Of a DNA stretch of 64,000 nt, positions 26,281 to 35,223 are shown in pieces. A program made the position numbers and the translations under genes. Within the stretch, counting starts at the first letter, position 1. The number at the start of each line of letters is the position of its first letter. Origin of the DNA: Pseudomonas moorei (lineage in GTDB: Bacteria; Pseudomonadota; Gammaproteobacteria; Pseudomonadales; Pseudomonadaceae); contig NZ_VZPP01000003.1 in NCBI RefSeq assembly GCF_008801475.1, positions 372,001-436,000 on the forward strand. Reading direction: 5' to 3'. The notes below the pieces were generated by a model. The model ran no database searches. It was not told where the DNA came from and worked only from the letters and a program-made list of their open reading frames with translations.

Positions 26281-27111
26281 TTACTGATGCACGGCCAGCT
26301 GATAAGCCGTGTATTTACGAATGTTGATCACGCCGGTGTCGAAGATCAGGTACTGGCCCTTGACCCCCATCAGCGTGCCTTCGGCAATCGGCTGCTTGTC
26401 CAGGTTGAAGCTGACGATCTTGGCCGGGTATTGCTCGACCGGGTAGCGGATTTCGAGTGGTTCGACATCGGCGACGGTCTGAATCGCCTGGAGGCCGAAA
26501 CGCTGCTGCAACCCTTGCAGGCCTTCGGCGCAGCTGTCGAACAACTGATCGCGAACCTGCGCCAGGTCCACGGGCGCCGCATCCCCCTTGAGCAAGGCGC
26601 GCCAATTGGTCTTGTCCGCGACCTGACTGCGGAACAGATCCTCGACAAAGCCCGATTGCTGGCGGGTCGACACACGCATGATCGGCAAGGCCTGGCTGGC
26701 GCCCTGGTCGATCCAGCGGGTCGGCAACTGGGTGGCGCGGGTGATCCCGACTTTCACCCCGGACGAGTTCGACAGGTACACGATGTGATCGGTCATGCAG
26801 AACTGCTCGCCCCACTCCGGCTCGCGGCAAGTGCCGGCGTCGTAATGGCAGCGCTCCGGGCTCATGATGCACACGTCGCACTGGGCCAGTTTGCTCATGC
26901 AGGGGTAGCAGTAGCCCTGGCTGAAACTGGTTTTGGTCTTGCGTCCGCAATGGGTGCAGTGGATCGACCCCAGGTATTCCAGGCGAACCTTGGTGCCGAT
27001 CAAGGGGTTGACCGGTACCTCGGCGTCGCCCAGGCGAAAGGCGTATTGCACGTTCGGCCCGTCCAGGCGCGCCGACATTTTACTGATTGCACCGCGGCCA
27101 ATCTCGATCAA
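26281..27111 (-). CDS. DUF2797 domain protein
   Basis: 276 residues from a TTG start at 27111 that overlaps the yeaC stop as TTGA. The resulting N-terminus is MIEIGRGAISKMSARLDG. A Cys-rich segment (CTHCGRKT, CYPCMSKL, CDVC, then ERCHYDAGTCREPEWGE) looks like two zinc-binding clusters. The middle HIVYLSNSSGVKVGITR resembles a GIY-YIG-like strand. The family has no assigned reaction. The place between yeaC and pepN is conserved in Pseudomonas. An upstream ATG at 27168 lies inside yeaC and is less likely. Confidence 0.82.
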   Translation of the reverse strand: MIEIGRGAISKMSARLDGPNVQYAFRLGDAEVPVNPLIGTKVRLEYLGSIHCTHCGRKTKTSFSQGYCYPCMSKLAQCDVCIMSPERCHYDAGTCREPEWGEQFCMTDHIVYLSNSSGVKVGITRATQLPTRWIDQGASQALPIMRVSTRQQSGFVEDLFRSQVADKTNWRALLKGDAAPVDLAQVRDQLFDSCAEGLQGLQQRFGLQAIQTVADVEPLEIRYPVEQYPAKIVSFNLDKQPIAEGTLMGVKGQYLIFDTGVINIRKYTAYQLAVHQ

Positions 27112-27368
27112 TGGATGGCATCCGACTTGAACAGGATATTGGGCACTTGAATCGATTTGGAGCTGCATTCCTGCGGCCCCATGTAGCCGGTACGCTCTTC
27201 TTCAGGCAGGTTTTTGATTTCCCAGGCGATCATCGCTTGCAAAGACAGCTCGCGCTGCTCGGCGGTGAGCTTGCCACCATCGGACCATTTACCGATTTCC
27301 ACCGCCAGTTTCAGGCTCTGGTAGATGTCCGGGGTGATGTTTTTGATCATTTCGTTAAAAGAGGACAT
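27108..27368 (-). CDS. yeaC: DUF1315 family protein (YeaC-like)
   Basis: 86 residues, cytosolic, with the family pattern MIKNITPDIYQSLKLAVEIG followed by KWSDGGKLTAEQRELSLQAM and a YMGP motif. This is full length for DUF1315 proteins. It lies 33 bases after the rhomboid gene and is coupled to the DUF2797 gene. No function is known. Confidence 0.85.
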   Translation of the reverse strand: MSSFNEMIKNITPDIYQSLKLAVEIGKWSDGGKLTAEQRELSLQAMIAWEIKNLPEEERTGYMGPQECSSKSIQVPNILFKSDAIH

Positions 27369-27401
27369 TGGGTCTCCGCGCTCTCTATTTACATAACTGT
27401 T

Positions 27402-28271
27402 TCAGGCGGCCAGTTTACGGCGGTTGTACAAACCACCCAACAAACCGGTCAAGCATCCGACGAGCAGCCCGCTGACATGGGCCGCGTTGGCGATTTCACC
27501 GAAGCCGATCATCGAGACCAGCCCGGACAGACACAGCAGCAGCCACACCAGCATCATCACCAGCACCCCGCGGGGCAAACGATAGGCGGCGTTCGGCGAC
27601 AATATCTGGAAAATCCAGCAATGCCCGAGCAGTCCGTACAACACGCCGGACAACCCGCCAAACAGTGTGGGGCCGCTGAAAACAAACTGGGCATAGTTGG
27701 AGGCAAGACTGAACAGCAGGGTCAGGCCTATCAAATTGACAGTGCCCTGACGCGATTCGATGCGCCGTCCCAGCTCCCAGTACCACATGCCGTTCATGGC
27801 CAAGTGCAGGATGCCGAAGTGGATCAGCATCGGCGTCACCAGTCGCCACCATTGCCCAGCCGCGAGGCTGTCGGCCAATGGCACAAAGTGGATGTACTCA
27901 CCGACGACGTGATAATCGAGGAAAGTCAGCCAGCGCATGGTGTCTAGGTTATCGCCCAGCCAAGTCACGATACCGACGATCAGGCTGAGCAACAGCACCA
28001 ACGCTGTGCCTTTTGCATGGCGAAGCTGCGAGCGCAAGCTCGGCCGGCGAACCGTCCTCGCCACCGGGATATCCAGTTGCTCATCGGGGTCGCCCGCCGG
28101 ATAGCGTTCGTACAGCACCCGGACGTCTTCACTGATGTTCGCCGGCACCCACAGCACTTGCTCGCCCGCCTCCTCACTGACCCGATGGGGCACCTGCATG
28201 CGTTGCAGCAGTTTGACGAACCCGCTCAAATCCACCGCCAGGGGCAAGCGCAATACGGCGACTGTCGTCAT
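27402..28271 (-). CDS. Rhomboid-family intramembrane serine protease (GlpG-like)
   Basis: 289 residues. An N-terminal cytosolic domain (1-85) like that of GlpG precedes six membrane helices. The catalytic Ser is in GGLSGVLYG (S208) and the His in NAAHVSGLL (H265). The oxyanion and gate residues HFGILHLAMN (151-160) are present. It would cut single-pass membrane proteins within the bilayer. The start overlaps the stop of the phosphatase gene as ATGA. Substrates are unknown. Confidence 0.9.
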   Translation of the reverse strand: MTTVAVLRLPLAVDLSGFVKLLQRMQVPHRVSEEAGEQVLWVPANISEDVRVLYERYPAGDPDEQLDIPVARTVRRPSLRSQLRHAKGTALVLLLSLIVGIVTWLGDNLDTMRWLTFLDYHVVGEYIHFVPLADSLAAGQWWRLVTPMLIHFGILHLAMNGMWYWELGRRIESRQGTVNLIGLTLLFSLASNYAQFVFSGPTLFGGLSGVLYGLLGHCWIFQILSPNAAYRLPRGVLVMMLVWLLLCLSGLVSMIGFGEIANAAHVSGLLVGCLTGLLGGLYNRRKLAA

Positions 28272-29239
28272 TGCAGCACCTCCGGCCGCTCAACATCGAC
28301 CCAGACGAATTTATGCGGATCGAGACGACTTTCCTGGTCAAGTCGATAGGCAACGAGTTTGCCGTAGAGCACGGCGCTGTAATCCAGGCACGCCAGATTC
28401 GGACGAATCGGGGCGGGTTTGCCGCTACGCCAGTAATGGCCGACGAACAGCAACGGTTCGTCGATGCCGTAGCGCAGCAGGTTGTTTTTCTCGGTTGACG
28501 ACAGCGGCGTGCGGGCCACCGGTTCGGGCAAGGCGTCAGGCTGGAACACGATGTCTCCGTAGGTTTGCGGATCGTCTTCCCAGAATTTGGTCCGGAAGAA
28601 CGAGCGTGTCAGGCCATCGCCGCTGGTCATGGTCAGGCCATGGGGCAGGCGCATGTCGGTGCCGCGCAGCAATCGGTCAAACACGGTACAGGCGAAGCTG
28701 CCGGGCATGGCAGACGCCTGAAGGAAGTGTTCATCGACGCAACCATTGGGGAACAATGCCCGCAACGGTTCGATCAAGCTCGCATCCCAACAGGCATGCA
28801 CCACCCGGAAGCGCCCGGCATCGACGAACAACGGCATGTCATAGAACCATTGCAAGAAGTCATGCCAGTCCGCTGGATGATGCTCGAACTGGGTCAGGGT
28901 TTCCTGAAGCAACCGGGCATGGCGCGGGGTGTGTTCGCGTACGAACTGCTTGCCGCTGCCAGGCAATGCCGGCGTACTCCAGCCCAACGCGTTGAACTCA
29001 TGGTTGCCCATGATGCACAGCGCCTGACCGGCCTCGACCATGTCGTGGACGATATGCAGCGCCTCGCGAATCCGTGGGCCACGGTCGATGATGTCACCGA
29101 CGAACACCGCCATGCGCGAGGCATGACGCCAGACGCCAGCTTGTTTGTGATAACCAAGTCGGTCGAGCAAGTGCTCCAGGGTCAGAGCGCAACCGTGCAC
29201 GTCACCGATCAGGTCATAGCTACGCGCGGGATCGAGCAT
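28268..29239 (-). CDS. Metallophosphoesterase (Ser/Thr phosphatase/ApaH-like)
   Basis: 323 residues. The calcineurin-type metal motifs are visible in order: GDVHGC (12-17), GDIIDRG (about 48-54) and GNHE (about 77-80), with later His residues (VHACWD, VGHYW). The fold covers protein phosphatases and dinucleoside tetraphosphatases; the substrate is not decided by sequence. It overlaps nadK by one base (TGATG) and the rhomboid gene by four, so it belongs to the same operon. Confidence 0.87.
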   Translation of the reverse strand: MLDPARSYDLIGDVHGCALTLEHLLDRLGYHKQAGVWRHASRMAVFVGDIIDRGPRIREALHIVHDMVEAGQALCIMGNHEFNALGWSTPALPGSGKQFVREHTPRHARLLQETLTQFEHHPADWHDFLQWFYDMPLFVDAGRFRVVHACWDASLIEPLRALFPNGCVDEHFLQASAMPGSFACTVFDRLLRGTDMRLPHGLTMTSGDGLTRSFFRTKFWEDDPQTYGDIVFQPDALPEPVARTPLSSTEKNNLLRYGIDEPLLFVGHYWRSGKPAPIRPNLACLDYSAVLYGKLVAYRLDQESRLDPHKFVWVDVERPEVLQ

Positions 29240-30129
29240 CAGTCGCCTCCACCCCCCAACTTGCTGCCCCAGCCGAGCTTGGTCCGGCAGACTTCATAGT
29301 AGTTGTGGTCGAGCGGGTGAATCAGCCGCAGTTTCTGGGCTTTTTTGCTGACGGTGATGGTGTCACCCGGCGCACAGGTGAAGTGGTTCTGCCCGTCACA
29401 CGAGACTTGCGGGTAGATCTGCATATCCTTGGACACGACGATTTTCAGCTCACTGTTGCCATCGACCACGATGGGCCTGCCCGACAAGGTATGGGGGTAC
29501 ATCGGCACAATCACAATAGCGTCGAGCTTGGGGTGCATGATCGGCCCGCCCGCAGACAGCGCGTAGGCGGTCGACCCCGTCGGCGTGGCGACGATCAGGC
29601 CGTCGGCTTTCTGGCTGCAGACGAACTGGCCGTCGATGTACAGCTCGAACTCAATCATCCGCGTGGATTTGCCGGGGTGCAGCACCACGTCGTTCAGTGC
29701 ATCGCCCTGACCGATGGCCTCGGCGTGACGGCGGACTTCGGCCTGCAGCAGGAAGCGGTTTTCCACCAGATAGTGGCCGTCGAGCACTTCGGCGACCTTG
29801 ACTTCCAGCTCATCGGGGCGGATGTCGGTCAGAAAGCCCAGGCTGCCGCGGTTGATGCCGAGCACCGGAATATTGTGCCTGGCCAGCGCACGGGCTGCGC
29901 CCAGCAGGCTGCCATCGCCCCCGACCACGATGACCATGTCGCAGACTTCGCCGAGCATCTTGCGCGAGGAGGTTTGCAGACCATGGCCCGGCAAGACTTC
30001 AGCGATGGTGTCTTCGAGGATCACATGCAGGTGACGATCGAGCAGAAACCGTTTCAGTCGGCGGACGGTATCGAGCACCTGAGAACTGCCCAGACGACCG
30101 ATGATGCCGATATTGCGAAATTGCTCCAT
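29239..30129 (-). CDS. nadK: NAD kinase
   Basis: 296 residues. It phosphorylates NAD to NADP with ATP or polyphosphate. The family motifs [23 protein letters not shown] and [17 protein letters not shown] are complete. Start [12 protein letters not shown] is at 30129. It leads a six-gene minus-strand run (phosphatase, rhomboid, yeaC, DUF2797, pepN) with overlaps or short gaps throughout, and faces away from the DUF1853 gene. Confidence 0.97.
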   Translation of the reverse strand: MEQFRNIGIIGRLGSSQVLDTVRRLKRFLLDRHLHVILEDTIAEVLPGHGLQTSSRKMLGEVCDMVIVVGGDGSLLGAARALARHNIPVLGINRGSLGFLTDIRPDELEVKVAEVLDGHYLVENRFLLQAEVRRHAEAIGQGDALNDVVLHPGKSTRMIEFELYIDGQFVCSQKADGLIVATPTGSTAYALSAGGPIMHPKLDAIVIVPMYPHTLSGRPIVVDGNSELKIVVSKDMQIYPQVSCDGQNHFTCAPGDTITVSKKAQKLRLIHPLDHNYYEVCRTKLGWGSKLGGGGD

Positions 30130-30244
30130 GGGGCTCCTAAGGAAGGGCAGCGACGGCGAAAAGCACGATTATGGGCGAAAGCCGCTGATAGACAAAATCC
30201 TTTCAGCCTCAAGGCGGCTTCCGGTTTCGGGCTATGCTCGCAAG

Positions 30245-31195
30245 ATGATCCTATTTCCAGATTTGCTGCAGTTACCCCACCAGTTGCGCCACCCCGAAGT
30301 GCGCGACCTGGCATGGGTCATCCTGGCGCCGCCGATGCTCAGCGACACCCCGTGGCCGCAGCGCCATCCGCTGGCCGGCAGTGACTGGGTGCAGGCGCCG
30401 GAACGCCTGCAACACTGGCTGCTACAACTGGATCGAGACAGTTATGGCTTGCTGCATTGGCTGTCTCAGGCCCGTACCCGGCGACTGGGCCTGTACTACG
30501 AGCGCCTCTGGCAATTTGCCGTGCAGCACGCGCCAGGTATCGAGTTGATTGCCGCCAACATGCCGATCCGCCGCGAAGGCCACACCCTCGGCGAACTGGA
30601 CATGCTGCTGCGTGATCGAGACGGCGTGCATCACCTGGAGCTGGCGATCAAGCTGTATCTGGGGCCGCAAAACGGCAACGGCCACGATACCGCGCAATGG
30701 CTCGGCCCCGGTTGCCATGATCGGTTGGATCGAAAATTGGCACACCTGTGCCAGCATCAATTGCCGATTTCCGCGCGACCGGAAAGCCGCGAAGTGCTGG
30801 CGGCGCTGGGCATCCGCGAGTTCAGCGCGCATTTATGGCTGGGCGGTTACTTGCTTTATCCCTGGCCGGGGCAAGCGGCGCCACCCCGAGGGGCGCATCC
30901 GCAACACTTGCGTGGTCGCTGGCTGCACCAAAAGGATTGGGCCGAGTTCGTGGCCCAGAGTCCGTCTGGCCGCTGGCAACCCCTGCCCCGCCATGCCTGG
31001 CTGGCGCCAGCGCACTACCCTGCCGAGCAGACATGGAGCGCCGAGCAACTGGATGCGTGGTTAAGCGATCTGGAGCCGCTGGCGCCGGCGCAACTGCTGG
31101 TCCGGCTGACGGAAAACGACCAGGGCGAGTGGGAGGAAGCTGAACGATTGTTTCTGGTGGCGGATCTTTGGCCGAATGTGCCGGGCCAGGGTTGA
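30245..31195 (+). CDS. DUF1853 family protein
   Basis: 316 residues from ATG at 30245 ([20 protein letters not shown]). Family landmarks are [12 protein letters not shown] near the start and a central [20 protein letters not shown] region that resembles a PD-(D/E)xK nuclease core (E-D-ELAIK). That similarity is my own reading. The ribosome site is weak, so the start is less certain. It is divergent from nadK, as in other Pseudomonas. No function has been shown. Confidence 0.78.
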   Translation: MILFPDLLQLPHQLRHPEVRDLAWVILAPPMLSDTPWPQRHPLAGSDWVQAPERLQHWLLQLDRDSYGLLHWLSQARTRRLGLYYERLWQFAVQHAPGIELIAANMPIRREGHTLGELDMLLRDRDGVHHLELAIKLYLGPQNGNGHDTAQWLGPGCHDRLDRKLAHLCQHQLPISARPESREVLAALGIREFSAHLWLGGYLLYPWPGQAAPPRGAHPQHLRGRWLHQKDWAEFVAQSPSGRWQPLPRHAWLAPAHYPAEQTWSAEQLDAWLSDLEPLAPAQLLVRLTENDQGEWEEAERLFLVADLWPNVPGQG

Positions 31196-31228
31196 AATGT
31201 GCAGTGATCGGACCAGGGCCATCGCGAT

Positions 31229-32512
31229 TTAAACGGACAACCGTACCGCCAGCGCCGCCAGGGTTGCCAGCAACACCGGCACCGTCAACACAATCCCGAC
31301 CTTGAAGTAGTACCCCCAGCCAATCTGGATGTTCTTGCGTTCCAGCACATGCAACCACAATAGGGTCGCCAGACTGCCGATCGGGGTGATTTTCGGGCCC
31401 AGGTCGCTGCCGATGACGTTGGCGTAGATCATTGCCTCCTTCACCACTTCCGTTGCCTGACTCGCATCAATGGACAACAGGCCGATCAGCACCGTCGGCA
31501 GGTTATTCATGATCGACGACAACAACGCGGTCAGCACCCCCGTGCCCAGGGCCGCGCCCCAGACGCCATATCCGGCAAAGGCGTCCAGCCAGACCGCCAG
31601 ATAACCGGTCAGCCCGGCGTTGCGCAGGCCATAGACCACCAGGTACATGCCCAGCGAGAAAATCACGATATGCCACGGCGCTTCTTTCATGACTTTGCGC
31701 GTGGAAATCCTGTGACCGCGGGCCGCGATGGCCAGCAGCAAGGCCGCACACACCGCCGAAATGGCACTGATCGGAATGCCCAGCGGCTCCAGCGCAAAAC
31801 AACCAAGCAACAGAATCACCAGCACTGCCCAACCGGCATAGAACGTCGCCTTGTCATGGATCGCAGAAGCCGGGCGCTCCAGTTGTTCGGGGTCGTAATC
31901 CCGGGGAATGTCGCGCCGGAAGAACCACATCAGCACCGCCAGGGTCGCGGCCACGCTGACCAGGTTGACCGGAATCATCACCGCGGCGTAGCGGTTGAAA
32001 CCGATCTTGAAGAAGTCCGCCGAAACGATGTTCACCAGGTTCGACACCACCAATGGCAGGCTGGCGGTGTCGGCAATGAAACCGGCGCCCATGACAAATG
32101 CCAGGGTGGCCGTCGGCGAAAAGCGCAACGCCAGCAACATGGAAATCACGATGGGCGTCAGTATCAGGGCCGCACCGTCATTGGCGAACAACGCCGAAAC
32201 CAGCGCGCCGAGCAGCACCATATAGGCAAACAACTTTCGTCCATTGCCCCGCCCCCATCGCGCCACATGCAGCGCCGCCCAGGCAAACAACCCGGCTTCG
32301 TCGAGCAACAGGCTGATGATAATCAGCGCGACAAAGGTACCGGTGGCGTTCCAGATGATCTGCCACACCTGCGGGATGTCGCTCAGATGCACCACGCCGA
32401 AAATCAGCGCGAGTACGGCGCCCAGCACCGCGCTCCAACCGACGCCGAGGCCTTTGGGCTGCCAGATAACCAGGGTAATCGTCAGAAGAAAAATCAATGA
32501 AGCGGCGAGCAT
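31229..32512 (-). CDS. arsB: ArsB-type arsenite efflux membrane protein
   Basis: 427 residues from ATG at 32512, the standard ArsB length. Eleven to twelve hydrophobic helices are seen, with ArsB-characteristic segments [35 protein letters not shown] and [16 protein letters not shown]. It exports arsenite or antimonite using the proton gradient. No arsR, arsC or arsA lies next to it, which is unusual. The next gene upstream on the same strand is an FMN reductase 162 bases away. A broader SLC13-type anion transporter is the alternative. Confidence 0.8.
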   Translation of the reverse strand: MLAASLIFLLTITLVIWQPKGLGVGWSAVLGAVLALIFGVVHLSDIPQVWQIIWNATGTFVALIIISLLLDEAGLFAWAALHVARWGRGNGRKLFAYMVLLGALVSALFANDGAALILTPIVISMLLALRFSPTATLAFVMGAGFIADTASLPLVVSNLVNIVSADFFKIGFNRYAAVMIPVNLVSVAATLAVLMWFFRRDIPRDYDPEQLERPASAIHDKATFYAGWAVLVILLLGCFALEPLGIPISAISAVCAALLLAIAARGHRISTRKVMKEAPWHIVIFSLGMYLVVYGLRNAGLTGYLAVWLDAFAGYGVWGAALGTGVLTALLSSIMNNLPTVLIGLLSIDASQATEVVKEAMIYANVIGSDLGPKITPIGSLATLLWLHVLERKNIQIGWGYYFKVGIVLTVPVLLATLAALAVRLSV

Positions 32513-32674
32513 GCGAAACAGCCTTGAGCAAGGAGCGGACCGGCGGGGATTCTGAAGTAGAGCCGCCGTCCGTGGCAATGGCGCCCAAAGGATCAATGCT
32601 GTGTTGCGTGTGCGACCTGAATTGAGGGGGCCCGCCCTTTGTCACAGGCAAGCTCCCTCAGCATGCAAACAACC

Positions 32675-33235
32675 TCAGGCCTTCTTGTGCTGCTCCACCC
32701 ACTGCCCATAGGCATTGATGAAACTCTGCAGGAACGGCTTGACCGATTCGGACAGCTTGCCCGCCTCGTCGAACGCCGAACCGGCACCGCCCAGGTAGGC
32801 TTCCGGTTGCTGCATCATAGGCACGTTGAGGAACACCATGGACTGCCGCAGGTGATGGTTGGCGCCAAATCCGCCGATCGCGCCAGGCGATGCACTGATC
32901 ACCGCGCCGGGCTTGCCGCTCCAGACACTTTTGCCATATGGACGCGAACCCACGTCGATGGCGTTTTTCATCGGGGCAGGCACCGAGCGGTTGTATTCCG
33001 CAGTGACGAAGAGCACTGCGTCGGATGAGCTCACCTGTTGTCGGAAAGTGCTGTAGGCTGCCGGCGGTGAAGCGCCATCGATGTCTTCGTTGTACAGCGG
33101 CAGATCGCCGATTTCGACAATAGTCAGCTTGAGATTGGCCGGTGCCAGATCGGCCAGGGCCAGCGCGATCTTGCGATTGATCGAATCCTTTCTCAGGCTG
33201 CCGACCAGGACTGCGACCTTAAAGACGTTGCTCAT
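32675..33235 (-). CDS. NADPH-dependent FMN reductase (ChrR/YieF-like)
   Basis: 186 residues of the flavodoxin-like NADPH:FMN/quinone reductase family. The FMN phosphate loop GSLRKDSINRKIA (12-24) and the flavin-ring segment EYNRSVPAPMKNAIDVGSR are intact, and SPGAIGGFGANHHLR matches ChrR-type chromate/quinone reductases. It is soluble and likely tetrameric. It may guard against quinone redox cycling. The nearby ArsB could point to metal stress, but the gap is large enough for separate promoters. Confidence 0.87.
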   Translation of the reverse strand: MSNVFKVAVLVGSLRKDSINRKIALALADLAPANLKLTIVEIGDLPLYNEDIDGASPPAAYSTFRQQVSSSDAVLFVTAEYNRSVPAPMKNAIDVGSRPYGKSVWSGKPGAVISASPGAIGGFGANHHLRQSMVFLNVPMMQQPEAYLGGAGSAFDEAGKLSESVKPFLQSFINAYGQWVEQHKKA

Positions 33236-33326
33236 GGAAGATTCTCGACTGTCCGATGGGAGGAGCTTGTAGTTATAGATGACGATTCAAACAGTGGGCG
33301 AACGGAAACGCCGTCCCTGACTATTT

Positions 33327-33342
33327 TTTTCCTGTAGGAAAA
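33327..33342. promoter_or_regulatory. Inverted repeat TTTTCC-TGTA-GGAAAA upstream of a small gene
   Basis: A perfect 6-base inverted repeat with a 4-base loop, 69-84 bases before the 78-residue gene. Its right end merges with AAACTT (33340-33345), which is 17 bases from TCTAC (33363-33367), a spacing like an extracytoplasmic-sigma promoter. The match is partial. Confidence 0.3.
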
Positions 33343-33410
33343 CTTACTTCACCCAGCGACGGTCTACTGAGCCGCAAATTGAGTGATTTATCTCCAGAGG
33401 TTCTAAGCAG

Positions 33411-33647
33411 ATGGCAGCAGTACTCGTCGGTCAGTTCCATGCAAGAGACGCGGAAGGCCGCATTTATTCCGTACATGAGTTCCAGGAATCCACCCCGCCG
33501 GCAGACGGCCTGGCAAGCGCGGCGCCTGTCACCACGTACAAGCTGGCAATTGGCGATCGCGTGAACAAGCTGGATGAAAACGAATTCCTGCTGGTGCAAT
33601 CGGGCGTCACCATTACCCGCGAGCCCGTATCGAGCAGCGTTTCATAA
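33411..33647 (+). CDS. Small hypothetical protein, 78 residues
   Basis: ATG at 33411 is preceded by AGAGG. The product is a compact soluble protein without signal or membrane segment (MAAVLVGQFHARDAEGRIYS, then VHEFQESTPP). A middle TTYKLAIGDRVNKLDENEFL suggests a small beta-barrel-like domain. It stands alone between the FMN reductase and a LysR regulator. The codon use is like the neighbours, and the sequence has a familiar Pseudomonas look, but I cannot name the family. Confidence 0.65.
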   Translation: MAAVLVGQFHARDAEGRIYSVHEFQESTPPADGLASAAPVTTYKLAIGDRVNKLDENEFLLVQSGVTITREPVSSSVS

Positions 33648-33735
33648 CTCGATGGCATGAGCAGAAGTCTTAAGCGCAGACATGGGTTAGGATTCAGCCA
33701 CTGACTCCCTCACCTGCTGAACATGGACTTCACGC

Positions 33736-34629
33736 ATGCGCTTACGCCATATCGAAGTGATCCAGGCGCTCCTGCAGACCGGTCACCTGGGCACTGCCGC
33801 CGAATGGCTGCAGCTGCCGGTGGCCGAAGTCGAACGCATTCTGCGCGACGCCGAGGGTCAGTTGGGCTTCATGTTGTTCTCCAGCGTACGCGGGCGTCTG
33901 CAAGCCACCCGTGAGGCACGGGAGCTTCAAGTCGAAATGGCCCGCGTCTACGATGCGCTCGAACCGGTGCAGCGCCTGGCCAGCAGCCTCAGGCAATACC
34001 AGGCCCCTCCCTTACGCATCATCTGCACGCCGCCCCTGGCCCAGCAATTGCTGCCGCAAAGCATTGCCGCGCTGCGTCGACGCCTGCCCGATGCGCCCTG
34101 CACCCTGCTCAGCCAACCCACCCGCGAGATCGTCAAAAGCTTGCTGCTGCGCGAAAGCGATCTGGGATTGAGCTTGCATGACCCGGATCGGCCCGAGATT
34201 GAATGCCAGGTGATTGCCCAGGGCAAACTGCAGCTGCTCGCGCCCCATGGCTGGTTGCAACCCCGGCAGAAGTACATTTCCTTGCAGGACCTGGCGGGCC
34301 AGGCGATGGTCGGCCTCGAAGGTCACGACCCGCTCAGCCCGGCGCTGGAAAACAAACTGCATGGGCTGCGCCCGGCACCGGTGATCCACACACGGGTGCA
34401 GACTCACCAGATGATGCGCAGCATGGTCGAGGCCGGTGAAGGCCTGGCCATCGTCGACCCCTTCACCGCCCTCGGTGCCAAATCGGCCGGGCTCGATGTC
34501 TGCCCGCTGGCGCCAGCGGTGCCGGTCAGTCTCTACGCCTTGAGCCTTAAAAACGGCGAGCCTTCCCCCGCCGTTCAGGCCTTGCTGGCGATCATCACGG
34601 AACAAGCCGCGGCGATGTTGGCGAACTGA
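33736..34629 (+). CDS. LysR family transcriptional regulator
   Basis: 297 residues. The N-terminal winged helix (RHIEVIQALLQTGHLGTAAE, 4-23) is a shortened, less canonical LysR HTH. A substrate-binding domain follows from about 92 (PLRIICTPPLAQQLLPQSIA). The effector is unknown. No divergent partner gene is close; the small 78-residue gene precedes it on the same strand. Its 3' end overlaps the convergent GNAT gene by 35 bases. Confidence 0.82.
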   Translation: MRLRHIEVIQALLQTGHLGTAAEWLQLPVAEVERILRDAEGQLGFMLFSSVRGRLQATREARELQVEMARVYDALEPVQRLASSLRQYQAPPLRIICTPPLAQQLLPQSIAALRRRLPDAPCTLLSQPTREIVKSLLLRESDLGLSLHDPDRPEIECQVIAQGKLQLLAPHGWLQPRQKYISLQDLAGQAMVGLEGHDPLSPALENKLHGLRPAPVIHTRVQTHQMMRSMVEAGEGLAIVDPFTALGAKSAGLDVCPLAPAVPVSLYALSLKNGEPSPAVQALLAIITEQAAAMLAN

Positions 34630-35209
34630 TCGGTTTTTCCAGCGGATTATCGAAAAAGCGGTACCAGAACAACGCCACCTCGGCAGTGTTGGGATCGATA
34701 CCCCGATAACGCAGATGGTCGACGCCGCCTACCACATAGCCGCAGCGTTCATAGAGGCGGCAAGCGCCCAGATTGTTGTTCTGGGTTTCCAGCATGATGC
34801 CTGGCAGCTTCTTCTTGCGACTCCAGAACTGCGCCACATCCAGTAGCGCCTTGGCCACGCCATGGCGCCGGGCAGGCGCATGCACCGCCAATTCGTCGAT
34901 ATGGGCAAAGCCGTTCCAGTTGGTGCTGACCACCAGATGCCCCACTGGCTCGTCATCCAGATAGGCCATGAAAATTGCGCTGTCGGCGGCGTCGCGATAA
35001 CTGCTGAACTCCTCGGGGTCGATGCCATAGCACTTGCGGTAGGGGGTGATCGGCGTGACGTGCCATTGCTCCACTGGCTTGCCTATTTCAGGTGCGCCGT
35101 AGGCGGCAACTTCAAAACTGAAATCGCTGCCCCAGATATAGGCGGCAAAACCTTCATCGGCGACGCGCACCGACAGCCCTGGGTAAATCGGATTTATGAC
35201 CGGTTGCAT
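34595..35209 (-). CDS. GNAT family N-acetyltransferase
   Basis: 204 residues from ATG at 35209. The acetyl-CoA loop is seen in ELAVHAPARRHGVAKALLD (Q/R-x-x-G-x-A pattern as R-R-H-G-V-A), followed by TQNNNLGACRLYERCGY, typical of GNAT motif B. It starts 14 bases after the ldcA stop, so it is probably co-transcribed with the lysine decarboxylase. That raises the chance that its substrate is an amine such as cadaverine, which is inference only. The last 35 bases overlap the end of the LysR gene on the other strand. Confidence 0.82.
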   Translation of the reverse strand: MQPVINPIYPGLSVRVADEGFAAYIWGSDFSFEVAAYGAPEIGKPVEQWHVTPITPYRKCYGIDPEEFSSYRDAADSAIFMAYLDDEPVGHLVVSTNWNGFAHIDELAVHAPARRHGVAKALLDVAQFWSRKKKLPGIMLETQNNNLGACRLYERCGYVVGGVDHLRYRGIDPNTAEVALFWYRFFDNPLEKPISSPTSPRLVP

Positions 35210-35223
35210 ACTGGGAAAGGTCC

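Noticed and set aside
23748..26327. 859-codon plus-strand frame across pepN
   Set aside because: Antisense shadow of a well-supported aminopeptidase N.
32593..32787. Small minus-strand frame between arsB and the FMN reductase
   Set aside because: It overlaps the end of the reductase in another frame and has no ribosome site or protein-like composition.
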